Shown here one piece after another: positions 11,063-21,392 of a stretch of 64,000 bases of DNA. The notes under the pieces were generated by a model, which was given only the letters and a program-made list of their open reading frames with translations, searched no databases and had not been told where the DNA came from. The stretch spans positions 23,097 to 87,096 of the forward strand of contig JAHLKH010000112.1 in NCBI GenBank assembly GCA_025526915.1. Reading direction: 5' to 3'. Made by a program: the position numbers and the translations under genes. Position 1 is the first letter of the stretch; every line of letters begins with the position of its first letter. The DNA comes from Entophlyctis helioformis (lineage: Eukaryota; Chytridiomycota; Chytridiomycetes; Chytridiales; Chytriomycetaceae).

Positions 11063-11756
11063 GCACAGGGAGGAATGTGTGAGATGGTGCTGGACAGCAT
11101 GGCTGTCGAATGAACAAGAGCTGCCAGAGGGTTGGTGGCGAATGCGATCACAGGGATGGACAGGAGGCAGCGTGAATGGCACTGTGCACAGATGCATGCA
11201 CAGATGCATGCACAGCGAGGCGATGGTGAGGGAGGGAGCGAGAGTAGCACCAGCGACGATCGCACTGCGCAAGCAACTGCTGGCACACAGACAACCCCGC
11301 CGGATGCAGCCGTGCATTCAGCCGCAAGCCCGCCAGCCAGCACGCCAGCCAACCACTCGCGCACGCACGATCCCGTGCCGCTGTGTGCGTCGAGTCAGCC
11401 AGCCAAGCGAGAGCCAGCAGTGCACACTCGGCGAGTTCCCATTGGCCGCAGCTGCCCGCACAGCACCGGCAGAATCCCGTCGAACGCCGAAACACAGCAC
11501 CAAACAACACAGCCGCACACAGCACCACTCAGCACCACTCCGCACCGCACGAATTCAGCATCAACATTCATCCCAGCGGCGCCGTGTGTCAGCCTGCCCG
11601 ACGGCTCCGCTGCAGCCAATCAGCGCCTGCCAGCCCGCCACTGGCCGCCCTCCCGTCACCGCACGTCACTCGCCTGACTCGCCTGACTGGACCCGCCGCC
11701 CGCCCGTCTGCCGCAAAGTGAAAGAAAAGTGCCGCCGTGCACACCGCCGTGCTGCG
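11063..11756. other. Intergenic, no gene seen
   Basis: C-rich, CAGC-rich sequence. It includes a 12-bp direct repeat (CAGATGCATGCA twice, near 11190-11215). Open frames here are compositional shadows. It serves as the upstream region of the small Ser-rich gene. Confidence 0.5.
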
Positions 11757-11764
11757 TATAAAAG
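11757..11764 (+). promoter_or_regulatory. TATA box of the small Ser-rich gene
   Basis: TATAAAAG lies 137 bp upstream of the ATG at 11901. This is the best TATA match in the window. Confidence 0.6.
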
Positions 11765-11900
11765 CGACCACGCGGTCGCCCTCCATGCGGTCGTCACCAA
11801 CTCCAAGCACTCCAAGCCTCTGCCCGCCCTCACGCCTCCCGGCCCCGCACATACCACAACCCGCACTCGCAGCCACAGCACACTCGCCCCGCCAGCCAAC

Positions 11901-12167
11901 ATGATCGCCTACAACGCCAACGCCTTTGCCCTCTACTCTGGCTTCCCGCCCGTCACGGCCCGCACCGTTGCTGCCAAGCCGTCGTCGTCGTCTGCGTCGA
12001 TTGCCTCGTCGGCCGCCGGCTCGACCACTGGCGCCTCGTCGTCTGCCTCGTCGTCGTCGGCCTCGTCGTCGTCGTCGATCAAGAGCAGCAGCAAGCGCCT
12101 GAGCACCCTTGAGCTCGCGCAGACCAACATTGCTCCGTCTGTCGTCATGTCCGGCCGTCTCTACTGA
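11901..12167 (+). CDS. Small Ser/Ala-rich protein, 88 residues, unknown
   Basis: ATG at 11901 (MIAYNANAFALYSGFPPV) and TGA at 12165-12167. The open frame extends far upstream, but this ATG lies at a sensible distance from a strong TATA box. The protein has a short hydrophobic start, then a Ser/Ala-rich linker (runs of Ser), then a non-repetitive conserved-looking end, STLELAQTNIAPSVVMSG. There is no intron. It resembles the small, highly expressed, unannotated proteins often found in fungi; no function can be assigned. Confidence 0.5.
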   Translation: MIAYNANAFALYSGFPPVTARTVAAKPSSSSASIASSAAGSTTGASSSASSSSASSSSSIKSSSKRLSTLELAQTNIAPSVVMSGRLY

Positions 12168-12480
12168 GCGTTCTCCTGCGGTCTCTTCTCTCTCGCTTCT
12201 CTCCTGCTGAGCGTGTGATCGTCTCCAGCATCCAAGCCGCCGTCCCTCCACTCATGCCACCAGCGCATTCCCACTCCACTCCACACCAACTCCCATATCA
12301 TAACTTATCCTATCATTATGTCCCGCCTCGCACTATCATTATGTCCGTCCATCCCTATCTATCCCATCCAACTCTCTCGTCTGCCATCCATCTTTACAGC
12401 CATCAATAACAACCAGCATTGCGACTTGTGACTCTGTTGTCTTGCTTGCAAGTTCCTTTATTGTTCTATATTACTGTGCG
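12168..12480. other. Convergent 3' flanks with poly(A)-signal-like motifs
   Basis: No gene. It holds CAATAACAACC at 12404 (plus strand, for the small Ser-rich gene) and AATAAA on the minus strand at 12457-12462, 19 bp past the stop of the seven-TM gene. Confidence 0.5.
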
Positions 12481-14055
12481 CTACTGTGCATTCCTGGTCA
12501 TGACAACAGCGCTGTCGCCCAGTGCGATGGACTCGTGTGCACCAAAGCTGTGCACAGGCGGCGGCATCGGCAGCACAAACGACGGCCAGATGGACGACCA
12601 GTTGGTGATGGCAGGTGCAGCTGCCGCTGCCGCTGCATAGTCCATAGCAGCGTCAATGCCGTTGCCGCTGTGCGTGCCTGGCACCGATCCCACAAGGTAT
12701 GTGAGCACGGGAGGCGGACCCGACTCGGTGCCGTCGACTGGCACGCGCGTCTGCACCTGAGCCTGCATTGCTGGCGGTGCCAGGCCGCCATTGTGGTCGT
12801 TGCCCGACGGCGCGAACTGGAACGCGCGCCAGAATGCAGACCCAAGGGGAGCAGGCACGTGTACATCGCCGCCGCGACCACCACCGTTGCGAGAGTCGTA
12901 TCCTGAGCGTGCGGCTGCTGATCCCTGCAATGCGTGCCGTCTGCGTGGCTGGACTGTCGAGCCAGGATACATCCGCTCGACAACCTGGCGCAGCGACTCG
13001 ACAATCGAAAAGGTCACGACGGCAGAGCAGCTGGCCAGGATCGTGAGCGTGAGACCCGACAGCTGCGATGGCTGCCATGGATTCGTCTGCGGCTCGACAA
13101 ACGACGATGACTCTGGCTCGAGATGGAAGAGGCAGAGGAGCAGCGTGTATGCGATCGCAAAGACGGATGCGAGGATCATCAATACTCTGAAGCCCCGACG
13201 CAGCTGTGGTGTTTCCCGGTGCAGCGACCGGTTGCCCTCAATGAGCATGATGTTGACAAACGCCGACGACAGCGCGAGAACCGATGATCCAAAGACTCGG
13301 CCCGACGTCAGAAGCGTGTGTGGATTTGACAGGTTGGCGACGACGTCTGCTGCATGGAGGACGTTCTGTGGAGCAGGCAGCAGCATGCCAAACGCACACA
13401 CGATCGTTGCAAGCGTGCCTACAGAAACGAGCAGCTGAACAGTAGCGATCAGGGACGGCGATGGCTGCTTGGGGAACCCGGACATCAGGGACGCTGTTGT
13501 GTTTGTCAATGTGGATTCGCCAGCGTGGGTGGATCGACTGGTCGTTGCTGTTGATGCAGTGGTTGCAAACGAAGCGCCAGCAGCGACCGTCGAGGTGTGT
13601 GGCACTGCCTGCTGCGGTTGCTGCGGTTGCTGCGGTTGCTGCGGTTGTTGTCGTTGCCGTTGTTGCTGCATCTGCAGTGCGGCGTTGAGGAATGGGCAGC
13701 TGAGCACCACGACTGTCTCCAGTTGTACCAGAACGACCAGGCCAAGCAGCAGGTCGACACAGGCCAGTCGAACGACGTCGAGCGCTGGTGCACCATCATC
13801 AAGGCTTGGCAGCAGGCCTGCGACGGATGAGGTGACGATGGCCGGCAGCACCGTGACGCAGGCCGCAACGAGGAGCAGCGAGTGCCGGCCGGTGTGTGTG
13901 CCGAGGCTGCGAGACAGGAGGAGGCGCACCAGGAACAGCGCAGCCACAGCGGCAACGAGGACCGCTGCTTCGAGGTGCAGCAGGTCTGGAATCGACAACA
14001 TGTGTTTGCGGGTTGAAATTTTACGTTGGGACCGATCCATGAAGACCGAGCCCAT
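12481..14055 (-). CDS. Seven-transmembrane protein, unknown family
   Basis: An uninterrupted frame of up to 524 codons. The ATG at 14001 (MLSIPDLLHLEA) is the more likely start, because it directly precedes the first membrane segment. Seven hydrophobic segments can be seen: LEAAVLVAAVAALFLVRLLL; LLLVAACVTVLPAIVTSSVA; LACVDLLLGLVVLVQLETVV; a Gln-rich cytoplasmic-type loop; LIATVQLLVSVGTLATIVCA; SVLALSSAFVNIMLI; VLMILASVFAIAYTLLLCLF; LTLTILASCSAVVTFSIVES. The Ala-rich tail ends in VMTRNAQ. The topology resembles fungal GPCR-like receptors but there is no RGS or other tail domain. Its 3' third is duplicated at the left end of the window. Confidence 0.7.
   Translation of the reverse strand: MGSVFMDRSQRKISTRKHMLSIPDLLHLEAAVLVAAVAALFLVRLLLSRSLGTHTGRHSLLLVAACVTVLPAIVTSSVAGLLPSLDDGAPALDVVRLACVDLLLGLVVLVQLETVVVLSCPFLNAALQMQQQRQRQQPQQPQQPQQPQQAVPHTSTVAAGASFATTASTATTSRSTHAGESTLTNTTASLMSGFPKQPSPSLIATVQLLVSVGTLATIVCAFGMLLPAPQNVLHAADVVANLSNPHTLLTSGRVFGSSVLALSSAFVNIMLIEGNRSLHRETPQLRRGFRVLMILASVFAIAYTLLLCLFHLEPESSSFVEPQTNPWQPSQLSGLTLTILASCSAVVTFSIVESLRQVVERMYPGSTVQPRRRHALQGSAAARSGYDSRNGGGRGGDVHVPAPLGSAFWRAFQFAPSGNDHNGGLAPPAMQAQVQTRVPVDGTESGPPPVLTYLVGSVPGTHSGNGIDAAMDYAAAAAAAPAITNWSSIWPSFVLPMPPPVHSFGAHESIALGDSAVVMTRNAQ
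12587..13096. repeat. Source copy of the 510-bp segmental duplication
   Basis: Pairs with 1-510 in the same orientation, about 12.6 kb apart. It lies entirely within the seven-TM gene. Confidence 0.9.
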
Positions 14056-14100
14056 GAGGCGCCAAAAAAGGGGCCGGCGCGCCGAGTGGCAGCATCCCCC

Positions 14101-16718
14101 TTACGACATGTTCATTCCAGACTCGATGACGGCCGCGAGGTTGACGAGACACTGCAGGAACGACAGCGCAAAGTGGTTCCAGTTGGCCCAGTCCTTCTCC
14201 GAGTACGCTGCAGACTGCATCGCGGCGACATGCAGCCGCGCCTGCTCTTTGCGAAACACCTCGATCGTCATGTACGTGGCATCGCGCAGCAGCGGCAGGA
14301 TGTCGGGACTCAGCAGCTGTGGGTCTTGGTCGTGGATCTCTGGCGCAATGAGCCGTCGCTGGAACACCCTTGCTGTCGTGCGCATGATGGTGTCGAGCAT
14401 GTCAATCAGGACATGGAGCCGGTCCTCAAGCGCGAGGTGCAGGGCACAGCTGTCGGTCGTCCACATGCGGCCGTACACCATCGTGACCGTCAGGTAAAAG
14501 ATGCGCTCGATGCCCTGCAGACACGCGGCTGCATGCGCCGTTACCTTCTTCTCGCCCGGCGACAAGAAGATCTCGTCCAGTGCATTCTCAACCAGCACGC
14601 GCAGCTTCTCAATCTCGCGCGAGATGAGGTCAGCTTGCATGAGCGCATGATCGCGAAAGAGCGACATTGAAAAAGGAGGCTGTGCAGTGCTGCTGCTGTT
14701 GCTACCGCTGTTGCTGCCGTTTGTATCCTGCGTCTGTGGCAATCCATTGCTACCTGGCTCGCAATCCTGGCCATGGCTGCCGTTGTGGTCTCCATCCATG
14801 TACGATGCATGCACATACGCCTGCAGGTCGGCAATCTGCATCATCACAATGCCAAACTTTTCCGGCAGCCGAGTCGATGCACGCTCTGGAAGCACAAACG
14901 TCGAGACAACAAAGGATATCGCCACGCCCGTGATGACAAGCCCGATGCGGTACATGGCCGAGTCGTAGAACGGCCGCAGGTAAAACGGGACATCAGGGTC
15001 CCAGTCCTCACGATGCACAGGATCCGCATACTCGCCCAGCACGACAATCAGAATGGTCATGCCCATGATCAGGTACACGTACGCCTCGCGTGGGTTGTGG
15101 ATTTTTCTGTAGTTGAGAATGAAGATCCCCACGAATATGCTCGATGCGAGAAAGTACGGCTTGTAGTCGCACTGCAGACAGGGCGGCGGGAGTGCAAATG
15201 CCGATGCAACAAACACTAGGCCGATGAAACCGCCAATGAGCGTGCCGAGGATCCGCTGCATGGCTTTGCGCAGGAACCCGCCATAGGTCGACTCGTACGT
15301 CATGGCAACTGTGATGGCCGCCCACCCTTTGCCTTTGATGGGTTTGCGCAGCACATCGACAAACGTCAGCAGCGTGGCAAGCGTGATGGCGACTGAGATC
15401 TGGAACGCGTGGCGGAATGCGCGGTTGCGTGCAAACTCGAACCGCACGCGTCGCCGCAGTCGAGCGAGCGGACCAAGTCTGGCTGGCTTTGGCCCTGCTG
15501 CTGCCTTTGCTGCTGCTGTTACTGCTGATGATGAATGTGTTGTCTGCGGTGCTTCAAATCCAGGCAATGATGGCTGCCCTTCGTCGTCAGTCGAGCTGAG
15601 CAACGGACGCCCCTCCTCCTCGTCACCGCTGCGGCTTGCTGTGTCATGACGTGTGTCAAGACCCATGGCACGTCCGGCGCGTTTCTTGAGCCGCTCGTTG
15701 AGATCCGAAAGCGTTGCAAGCATGGTCTGGTATTCGTCTTCGAGTTCTGTTGCCGTTGCAGCAGCAGGCTCGCACGCTTCTGTCTGCGGTCTGGTATTGG
15801 CATCAGCCTGTGCGAGTCCTTGCGCAGCATTGCCAGCCGACGATACCGACGACGACGAGCTGACACCCGCTGGAATCGATATGGACGAGAATGACGACCC
15901 GCGGGCTGCTCGGCTTGGCGAGAGGATCTCTGTCCATTGCCGTGCAAGTCCTCGCAACAGTTTGCTGCCACGGCGATCGTTGGAGTCAAACCCAGATCCA
16001 GCAGCCGATCCAGCCGGCTGCGCAGTGCCAGATGCAAAGTGCGCCTGGAGTTGCTTGACAGATGCTTGGAACTCTTGGCGACGCTCGAGCACTTCCGAGA
16101 CGAGTGCCATGAGCGGGTCGTCCTGGCGCAAAGGCTGCGGTTGTCGATCCGGATCTGCTGGCCGCCGTGGCGTCTGGTCTTGATCGGATGAATCCCACGC
16201 TGGTCGCCCTCGAACGACCAGCTCTGGACACTCTGCGGACTCGGCGATCTCCAGTGCTCATCAGGATGCATCATCACTGCTGGCATGCTCTGTCTGTTGG
16301 AGCGATGCCGGCTGAAGTTGCCGTGTATCCTGGCCATGGGCAGCGGAGGCACAGCGGGGGGCGGGCCGGCCATGCGGACAGCGTTGGACCGCATCGGCTC
16401 TCGACCAGGCACCAAGCCAGACAACGTCCCAGGACTCGTTCCAATGTCGTTCATGACAGGCGGTGTCCGCATCGGCTCTGGGCTGGACATGACAGGCCGT
16501 GTGCTCGGTTGGATGCCGTCGCTGCCCGAACTACCTGCACTGCTCGAGAGGGGACGAGTGCTTGTCACATTCAACGACGGCTGCTGCTGCTGCTGTGGTC
16601 GTGGTGGCGACGTATTGGAAGCCCAGATATTCAGGGCAGACACCGTTGGCGTTGATGTCGCAAGGACCTCGGCATTGCTACCTGTGCTACTGCTGCTGCG
16701 TCTGTTCTGAGCACGCTG

Positions 16719-16757
<39 letters not shown>

Positions 16758-16793
16758 CTTCTCGGCAGTCGGGATGGTGCGCGGTCGCGACAT
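14101..16793 (-). CDS. FUSC/ALMT-type membrane transporter with long disordered N-terminus
   Basis: The C-terminal two thirds (frame open from about 16200 to the stop at 14101) contain an aromatic-acid-exporter/ALMT-like (FUSC) unit: FRHAFQISVAITLATLLTF, GKGWAAITVAMTYESTYGGF, GTLIGGFIGLVFVASAFAL, three more membrane helices, then a long cytosolic helical domain. The upstream frame from ATG 16793 (MSRPRTIPTAEK, then a run of 17 Gln) is disordered, Ser/Pro-rich, and ends in WSFEGDQRG. It joins the second frame (WDSSDQDQTPRRP) only across a one-base shift between about 16170 and 16210, so a sequencing error or a missed tiny intron is likely. Probably an organic-anion efflux protein of the plasma membrane; substrate unknown. 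Confidence 0.75.
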
Positions 16794-17165
16794 GGAGCAC
16801 GTCGAGGAAACCTGCGCGAGGATGACGTCCTGCGATGTCTTGCGATACGCATTCGGGATATCGGGACACACCCAGGAAATGCTGTCGCTCTGTTTCCCTG
16901 CAGCTGTACTTTTCCCCTGTCTCAATCGTTCGTTTATTGACCCCAACACTCTCTTGTGCGAGTCATTGAGGCCTGCTGTCGCGCCAGCCCTTCAGCCCTG
17001 CAGCCCACCTTATCTCTCCAGCTTGCCATCTCTCCAGCTCGCCAGTCAATCTGTACGTGTCCAAAATCGGCCCGTCATCGACAGAGTCATTTGGCCCGAT
17101 ATTCAGTAAAGCCGCACCAGCTTCTGTACCAAAGCGCTGCATTTTGATCCGCCAGCATTGCAGCG
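16794..17165. other. Divergent promoter region, transporter (-) / RGS receptor 1 (+)
   Basis: No gene seen. It should hold both promoters; no clear TATA box. Confidence 0.45.
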
Positions 17166-18967
17166 ATGTCTTCATGGATAGTGCCCAAGGGCGTCGCATT
17201 TGCGGTCCAGGCAACGCTGCTGCTACTCGGAGTCCCCGCCATGGCCTACTTTCGCCATGAGACCGCCATTGCTTCGAGAACATGGACACTCCGCATTGTG
17301 TCGTTTGCGCTGCAGATCTCGGCTGCTATTCTTGACCTGGCCGTGACGGTCAATAGAACGATGGATGCGGCGACGTATCGGCGCATCTTCATGATCCGGT
17401 TTGCCCTGGGTGAGTTACTCATTCTGCGCATCTACCGTCTCTCTTCTACAAACGCAGCCGCCTGTCCACTGTTGGTATCTGTGCCTCTATCTCTCCCCCT
17501 CTGTCTTTGTGTTCCGCGTCTCCCTGGCGCATTTTCTTGCATCGCCATCACCGCGACCGAAATGGCAAGCATCTGACGCCTGCCCACTGTACGCTCAGCA
17601 CCGATCATTCTCGCGACATACCTGCCGCTGTTTGTCCGCCACTACTCTGTCCTTCGAACAACGCGGCTCCAAGCAGAGCTGTCCAAGCAGGTTGGCGACA
17701 CGGGCTTCTTGGATGAGCAAAAGGCCGTCTCTCTGCGCAAGCAAGTCTCGTTGTCGCGCCAGCTGTCAAGCGAACGCGCGTCGTGGCTGGTGTTTGCCAC
17801 TCTGGCCGCAGTGGTGATCGCTATCACAGCGTCCATCGACTCGACATTCAGCATGGCCAACTTTGACGCGAATGTGCATACCGGATACGAGGTCATTGTC
17901 AATATCCTTGGCGTTGTGATTTTAGGCGTCACCACCTTGTTCCTCGCATCGTACATTTTCAGGTACGTTCCGCTGTTGAAGTGCATGGAATCTAACCAGC
18001 GACTGACAGTGCCACCATGCACGATACATGGATCGCATTGATATAGTGCCCCAAACGACAACTACCACATGAAGTCCATGATCATTGCGCTGATTGTTAT
18101 CCGTGATGCGAGCATGATTGTGCAGTTTGCTGCCAACAACGCTCCAAGCGACGTGTTCGTGGTTGTTGACTATTGGTAAGTCAATCTATTCTCGACACGT
18201 ACAAAGACCCAGTGCGCTGACATGCGCCTGCCTGCATCACGCATGGATGCAAACATACCAGTGAGGTGTTCATCTTGCCCATCCTGGTGTACATTGTCGA
18301 GATTGTGCTTCCGCTGCTGGTCGTGGTGCGCAACAAGCGAATCAAGGTTGAAGTGTCAGTGCCGTCCAAGGAACGTCTCGCCCAACGCCGCATGTCGATC
18401 GTGCCACCTCCCTCGCAGCGCCTGTCGTCATCAAGCGCCGGTGCGGGCGGCGGCAATGGAGAAATCACGGCAGCGCATATCCTGCAGATCATTCTGACCA
18501 CTGCGGACTTGAATGAGGCGTTTGAAAAGTTCATGGCCAAGGAGTACTGTCTCGAGAACCTGCTGTTCCTGCGCACCATCGAAAAGTACAACCGTGTCGT
18601 GGCCATTGGCAGCGTGCAGGAAGCTGCACAGTTGCGCAACTACATTGCGAACGAGTTTATCGCAACAAAATCGCCCAACGAGGTGGGTCGCTTTGCACAG
18701 GATCGCTGCGAGATCGCCTGCATGCTCAAACGCACAGACTGACTTGGGTGTCTATGCGCATAGCTCAACATTCCGTCGATGCTGCGCAAAGAGTGTCTCG
18801 AGGAGATCGAGCAGGCCAACAAGGCCAGAGACATTGGCCGGACCGTGTTCTATGACGCAGAAGAGCATGTTCGCCACATTGTGATTGCGAACAGCCTGGC
18901 CCGGTTCCAAAAGACGGACGTGTACAAGCAGCTGTACAAGGATCCCACGCAGCAGACCCAACAGTAG
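17166..18967 (+). CDS. Seven-TM receptor with C-terminal RGS domain (receptor 1)
   Basis: Five exons: 17166-17409, 17599-17962, 18047-18175, 18262-18682, 18764-18967; all junctions are GT-AG and in phase. Seven membrane segments: GVAFAVQATLLLLGVPAMAYF, IVSFALQISAAILDLAVTV, FALAPIILATYLPLFV, WLVFATLAAVVIAITASID, VIVNILGVVILGVTTLFLA, MIIALIVIRDASMIVQFAA, EVFILPILVYIVEIVLPLLV. The tail holds an RGS domain (ILTTADLNEAFEKFMAKEYC, ENLLFLRTIEKYN, LNIPSMLRKECLEEI, VFYDAEEHVRH). This layout matches fungal GprK-type receptors, in which the receptor carries its own GTPase-accelerating domain for a G-alpha subunit. The ligand is unknown. A relative lies at 24745-26639. Confidence 0.87.
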
Positions 18968-18988
18968 AATATCCCTTCATCTCTGACA

Positions 18989-18999
18989 CAATAACAACC
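18989..18999 (+). terminator. Poly(A)-signal-like CAATAACAACC after RGS receptor 1
   Basis: Lies 22 bp past the stop. The same 21-bp context (CTCTGACACAATAACAACCGC) recurs after the TIM50 stop at 59083. Confidence 0.45.
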
Positions 19000-19222
19000 G
19001 CCCTTCTTCCTTCCTTGTTCGTCTTGACCGATCCAGCGTGCAGTCACGTGATGTGACACGTGACACGTCGTCCATTCCACATCGATTTGTCGACAAAGGC
19101 CGACCTCCGACACACCAAACGGGCCACATAGCTGCAGGTTGGTGACGAAGCGCACTTGTGGGTGTGCGTCGTGTGCTGGTGATCCGTGCAGGCTGCTGAC
19201 CCTCCCGTTGCCCCACAGTGCC

Positions 19223-21283
19223 ATGGACGGTGAACCCACTTCCCTGTTTCCGGATATCAATGCTGGGCTGGATGCCTCGGCCACATCTGCCGCAGCAGTG
19301 TCGGCGCTGGCAGCCGCCTCTCAAGACCCGTCGCACGACCTTGTGCAGGTGTGTGTTTGCTGCGGGCGTATTGTCGAGGCCGTGCCATGTTGGCGGGTGC
19401 GCAGCTGCTGGCTCGGCGGCCGGCTGAGGCTGCAGGGCTTGCAGCGGCCATCCGTCGGGCCAGAGACAGCGGCTCTGCCGACTCTGCCAGTTGACTGACT
19501 GGCTCATGAACTGCGGCGATGGCGGCGGCGGCGGATGTCGGCTGGTCGGCTGGTCGGCTGGTCGGTCGGCTGGTCGGTGACAACGAGCAGCTCGTCCACA
19601 AGCTTGTTGCAGACAATATGACGATGCAGGCGGCTCTCACCGAGTCGACCGGCAAGTACCAGGACCTGGAGCATCGCATGGGCAAGCTGCAGCTCGAGGT
19701 TGCGCAGCTGTATGCGCTGCTGACCCCGACTCAGCTCAAGGTGCTGCAACGCTTCCAGCAGTTCCACCACCAGCAGCAGCACCAGCACCAGCAGCATCAA
19801 CAGCAGCAGCAGTCGGGACAGCAGGCAATGGACGATCCTGCGCATCAACTGCAGCATCACAGCCAAGACCAGATGGATGTGGGCATCAAGAAGGACGACG
19901 CTGCCGACTTTCTGAACAATGGGGGGCTCGTTGATCCGACAGGCATGTGAGTCAGCCCCTGCCCCTCAGCACATCTAGGCGCTGGCTTGCCGCATCCTCC
20001 TCCGTCAAGCAAAGCTAATCCGCTCCTGCCGGCGATCCAACCCGTCCAGGTTGCTGTCGGGCGACGGCGATGGCAACGACGAGTGGCCGGCAATCGTGCT
20101 GGGCGGCCACCCGGCGTCCGCCATGTACTCGCACCTGACGTCCAAGGACATTGGCCGAGAGCCAATAGACAAGCGGACAGGCATCCAGCCGATCCTGGAC
20201 ACGTTTGACAGCAAGCTCATCAACAAGCTCGTGTCCGACCTCACCGATGAGGAGCGGACGATCATTCTCAACCAGCTGCGCTCCAATGTCACGACGGGAA
20301 CGGCACGAAAGATTGCGACCAAGGGTCTGCCAAAGGTCATGGTCACAGAGCTCAAGCTTCTCAAGATGCGGCTGGCCGAACAAGGGCTCGATGCCGTGCT
20401 TCGCTCAGTTGTCATGGAAGAGTCTGCGTGAGTCTGTGCTTGCATGCAGTCCCATCTACACTGCGAGCCTCGCAGGCTGACTCGTGTGTGCATTGACGGT
20501 CCTGTGGGCTGGGCATGCAGCCACGGTCTGGACTTGCAGCAGGACAGCGTGCTTTGCAAGGTGCTGGACGCCCAAGGCGAGCCCATGGACAGCGACTCGA
20601 TCAAAATCTCGCATCGTGTGCGCACCATTTCTTGGTCGTACATTCGCGGATGGCTGACCGACTTTATCAACTTTGGCAACATGCCCGTTGGCGAGTTTAT
20701 CCTTTGCTACACGCGGTAAGACATGCGACCCCTGTGTTCTTGACAATGCTGCTGGCGTGCTGGCGTTCTGCGTGCTGACAGGACCCTTTAGATTCTTTGT
20801 CGGCGTCAAGAACTTCCTGTACAACAAGAACGCACTGATGTACATCGGCAAGGGCAAGAGCAAATCTGACGAGGCCGTTGGTGCGTAGATGCACACGCAT
20901 GCATTCATGCGGCTGGACACTCGCCAAGACGCGTTGCCGATGGGTGCTGACGTTGCACTGGCCAAACGACAGATGAGGATTTCGAGGAGCAAGACATTGC
21001 AGAAGGCGATGCCATGCCTGGATCGTCGGCCATCACGCCAAGGAGACGCGGCCGTCCCAGCAAGGCAAGCATGGCGCCAGCAGTCGGGATAGACATGCAC
21101 GCCAACACTCTGATGGGCGGCATCAGCAATCTGCCAAGTGAGGTCACAGGGGCCGCAGCAGCTGCCATGGCTGCGGCGGCGGCTGCTGCTGCCGTTGCAG
21201 CGTCTGCCGAAGAGCAGATGCCCAAGAACAAGCGCCGTCGGGCCGTCAAGGTCGAAGGAGTCGATCAGTCTGGCAGCGAGTGA
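19223..21283 (+). CDS. AT-hook nuclear protein, otherwise unrecognised
   Basis: Six exons: 19223-19348, 19591-19946, 20050-20427, 20521-20715, 20792-20880, 20973-21283; all GT-AG and in phase. After an Ala-rich start comes a coiled coil (LVHKLVADNMTMQAALTEST to LQLEVAQLYALL), then a Gln/His-rich linker. A globular helical region follows (SKLINKLVSDLTDEERTIIL, TARKIATKGLPKVMVTELKL), then ISWSYIRGWLTDFINFGNMP and FFVGVKNFLYNKNALMYIG. An AT-hook (PRRRGRPSK) near the C-terminus suggests minor-groove DNA binding. The tail ends with a basic KNKRRRAVKVEG. No family is recognised for the central part; a chromatin or transcription role is inferred only from the AT-hook. Confidence 0.75.
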
Positions 21284-21392
21284 GCGGCCCTGCCATTGCA
21301 GCACGCTGGCGGCCAAGCCGCACAACACACCGAAATGAACAGCCATTCACATTGATCGACCTTCCGCTGGATCTGCACACTTGACCACTTGG

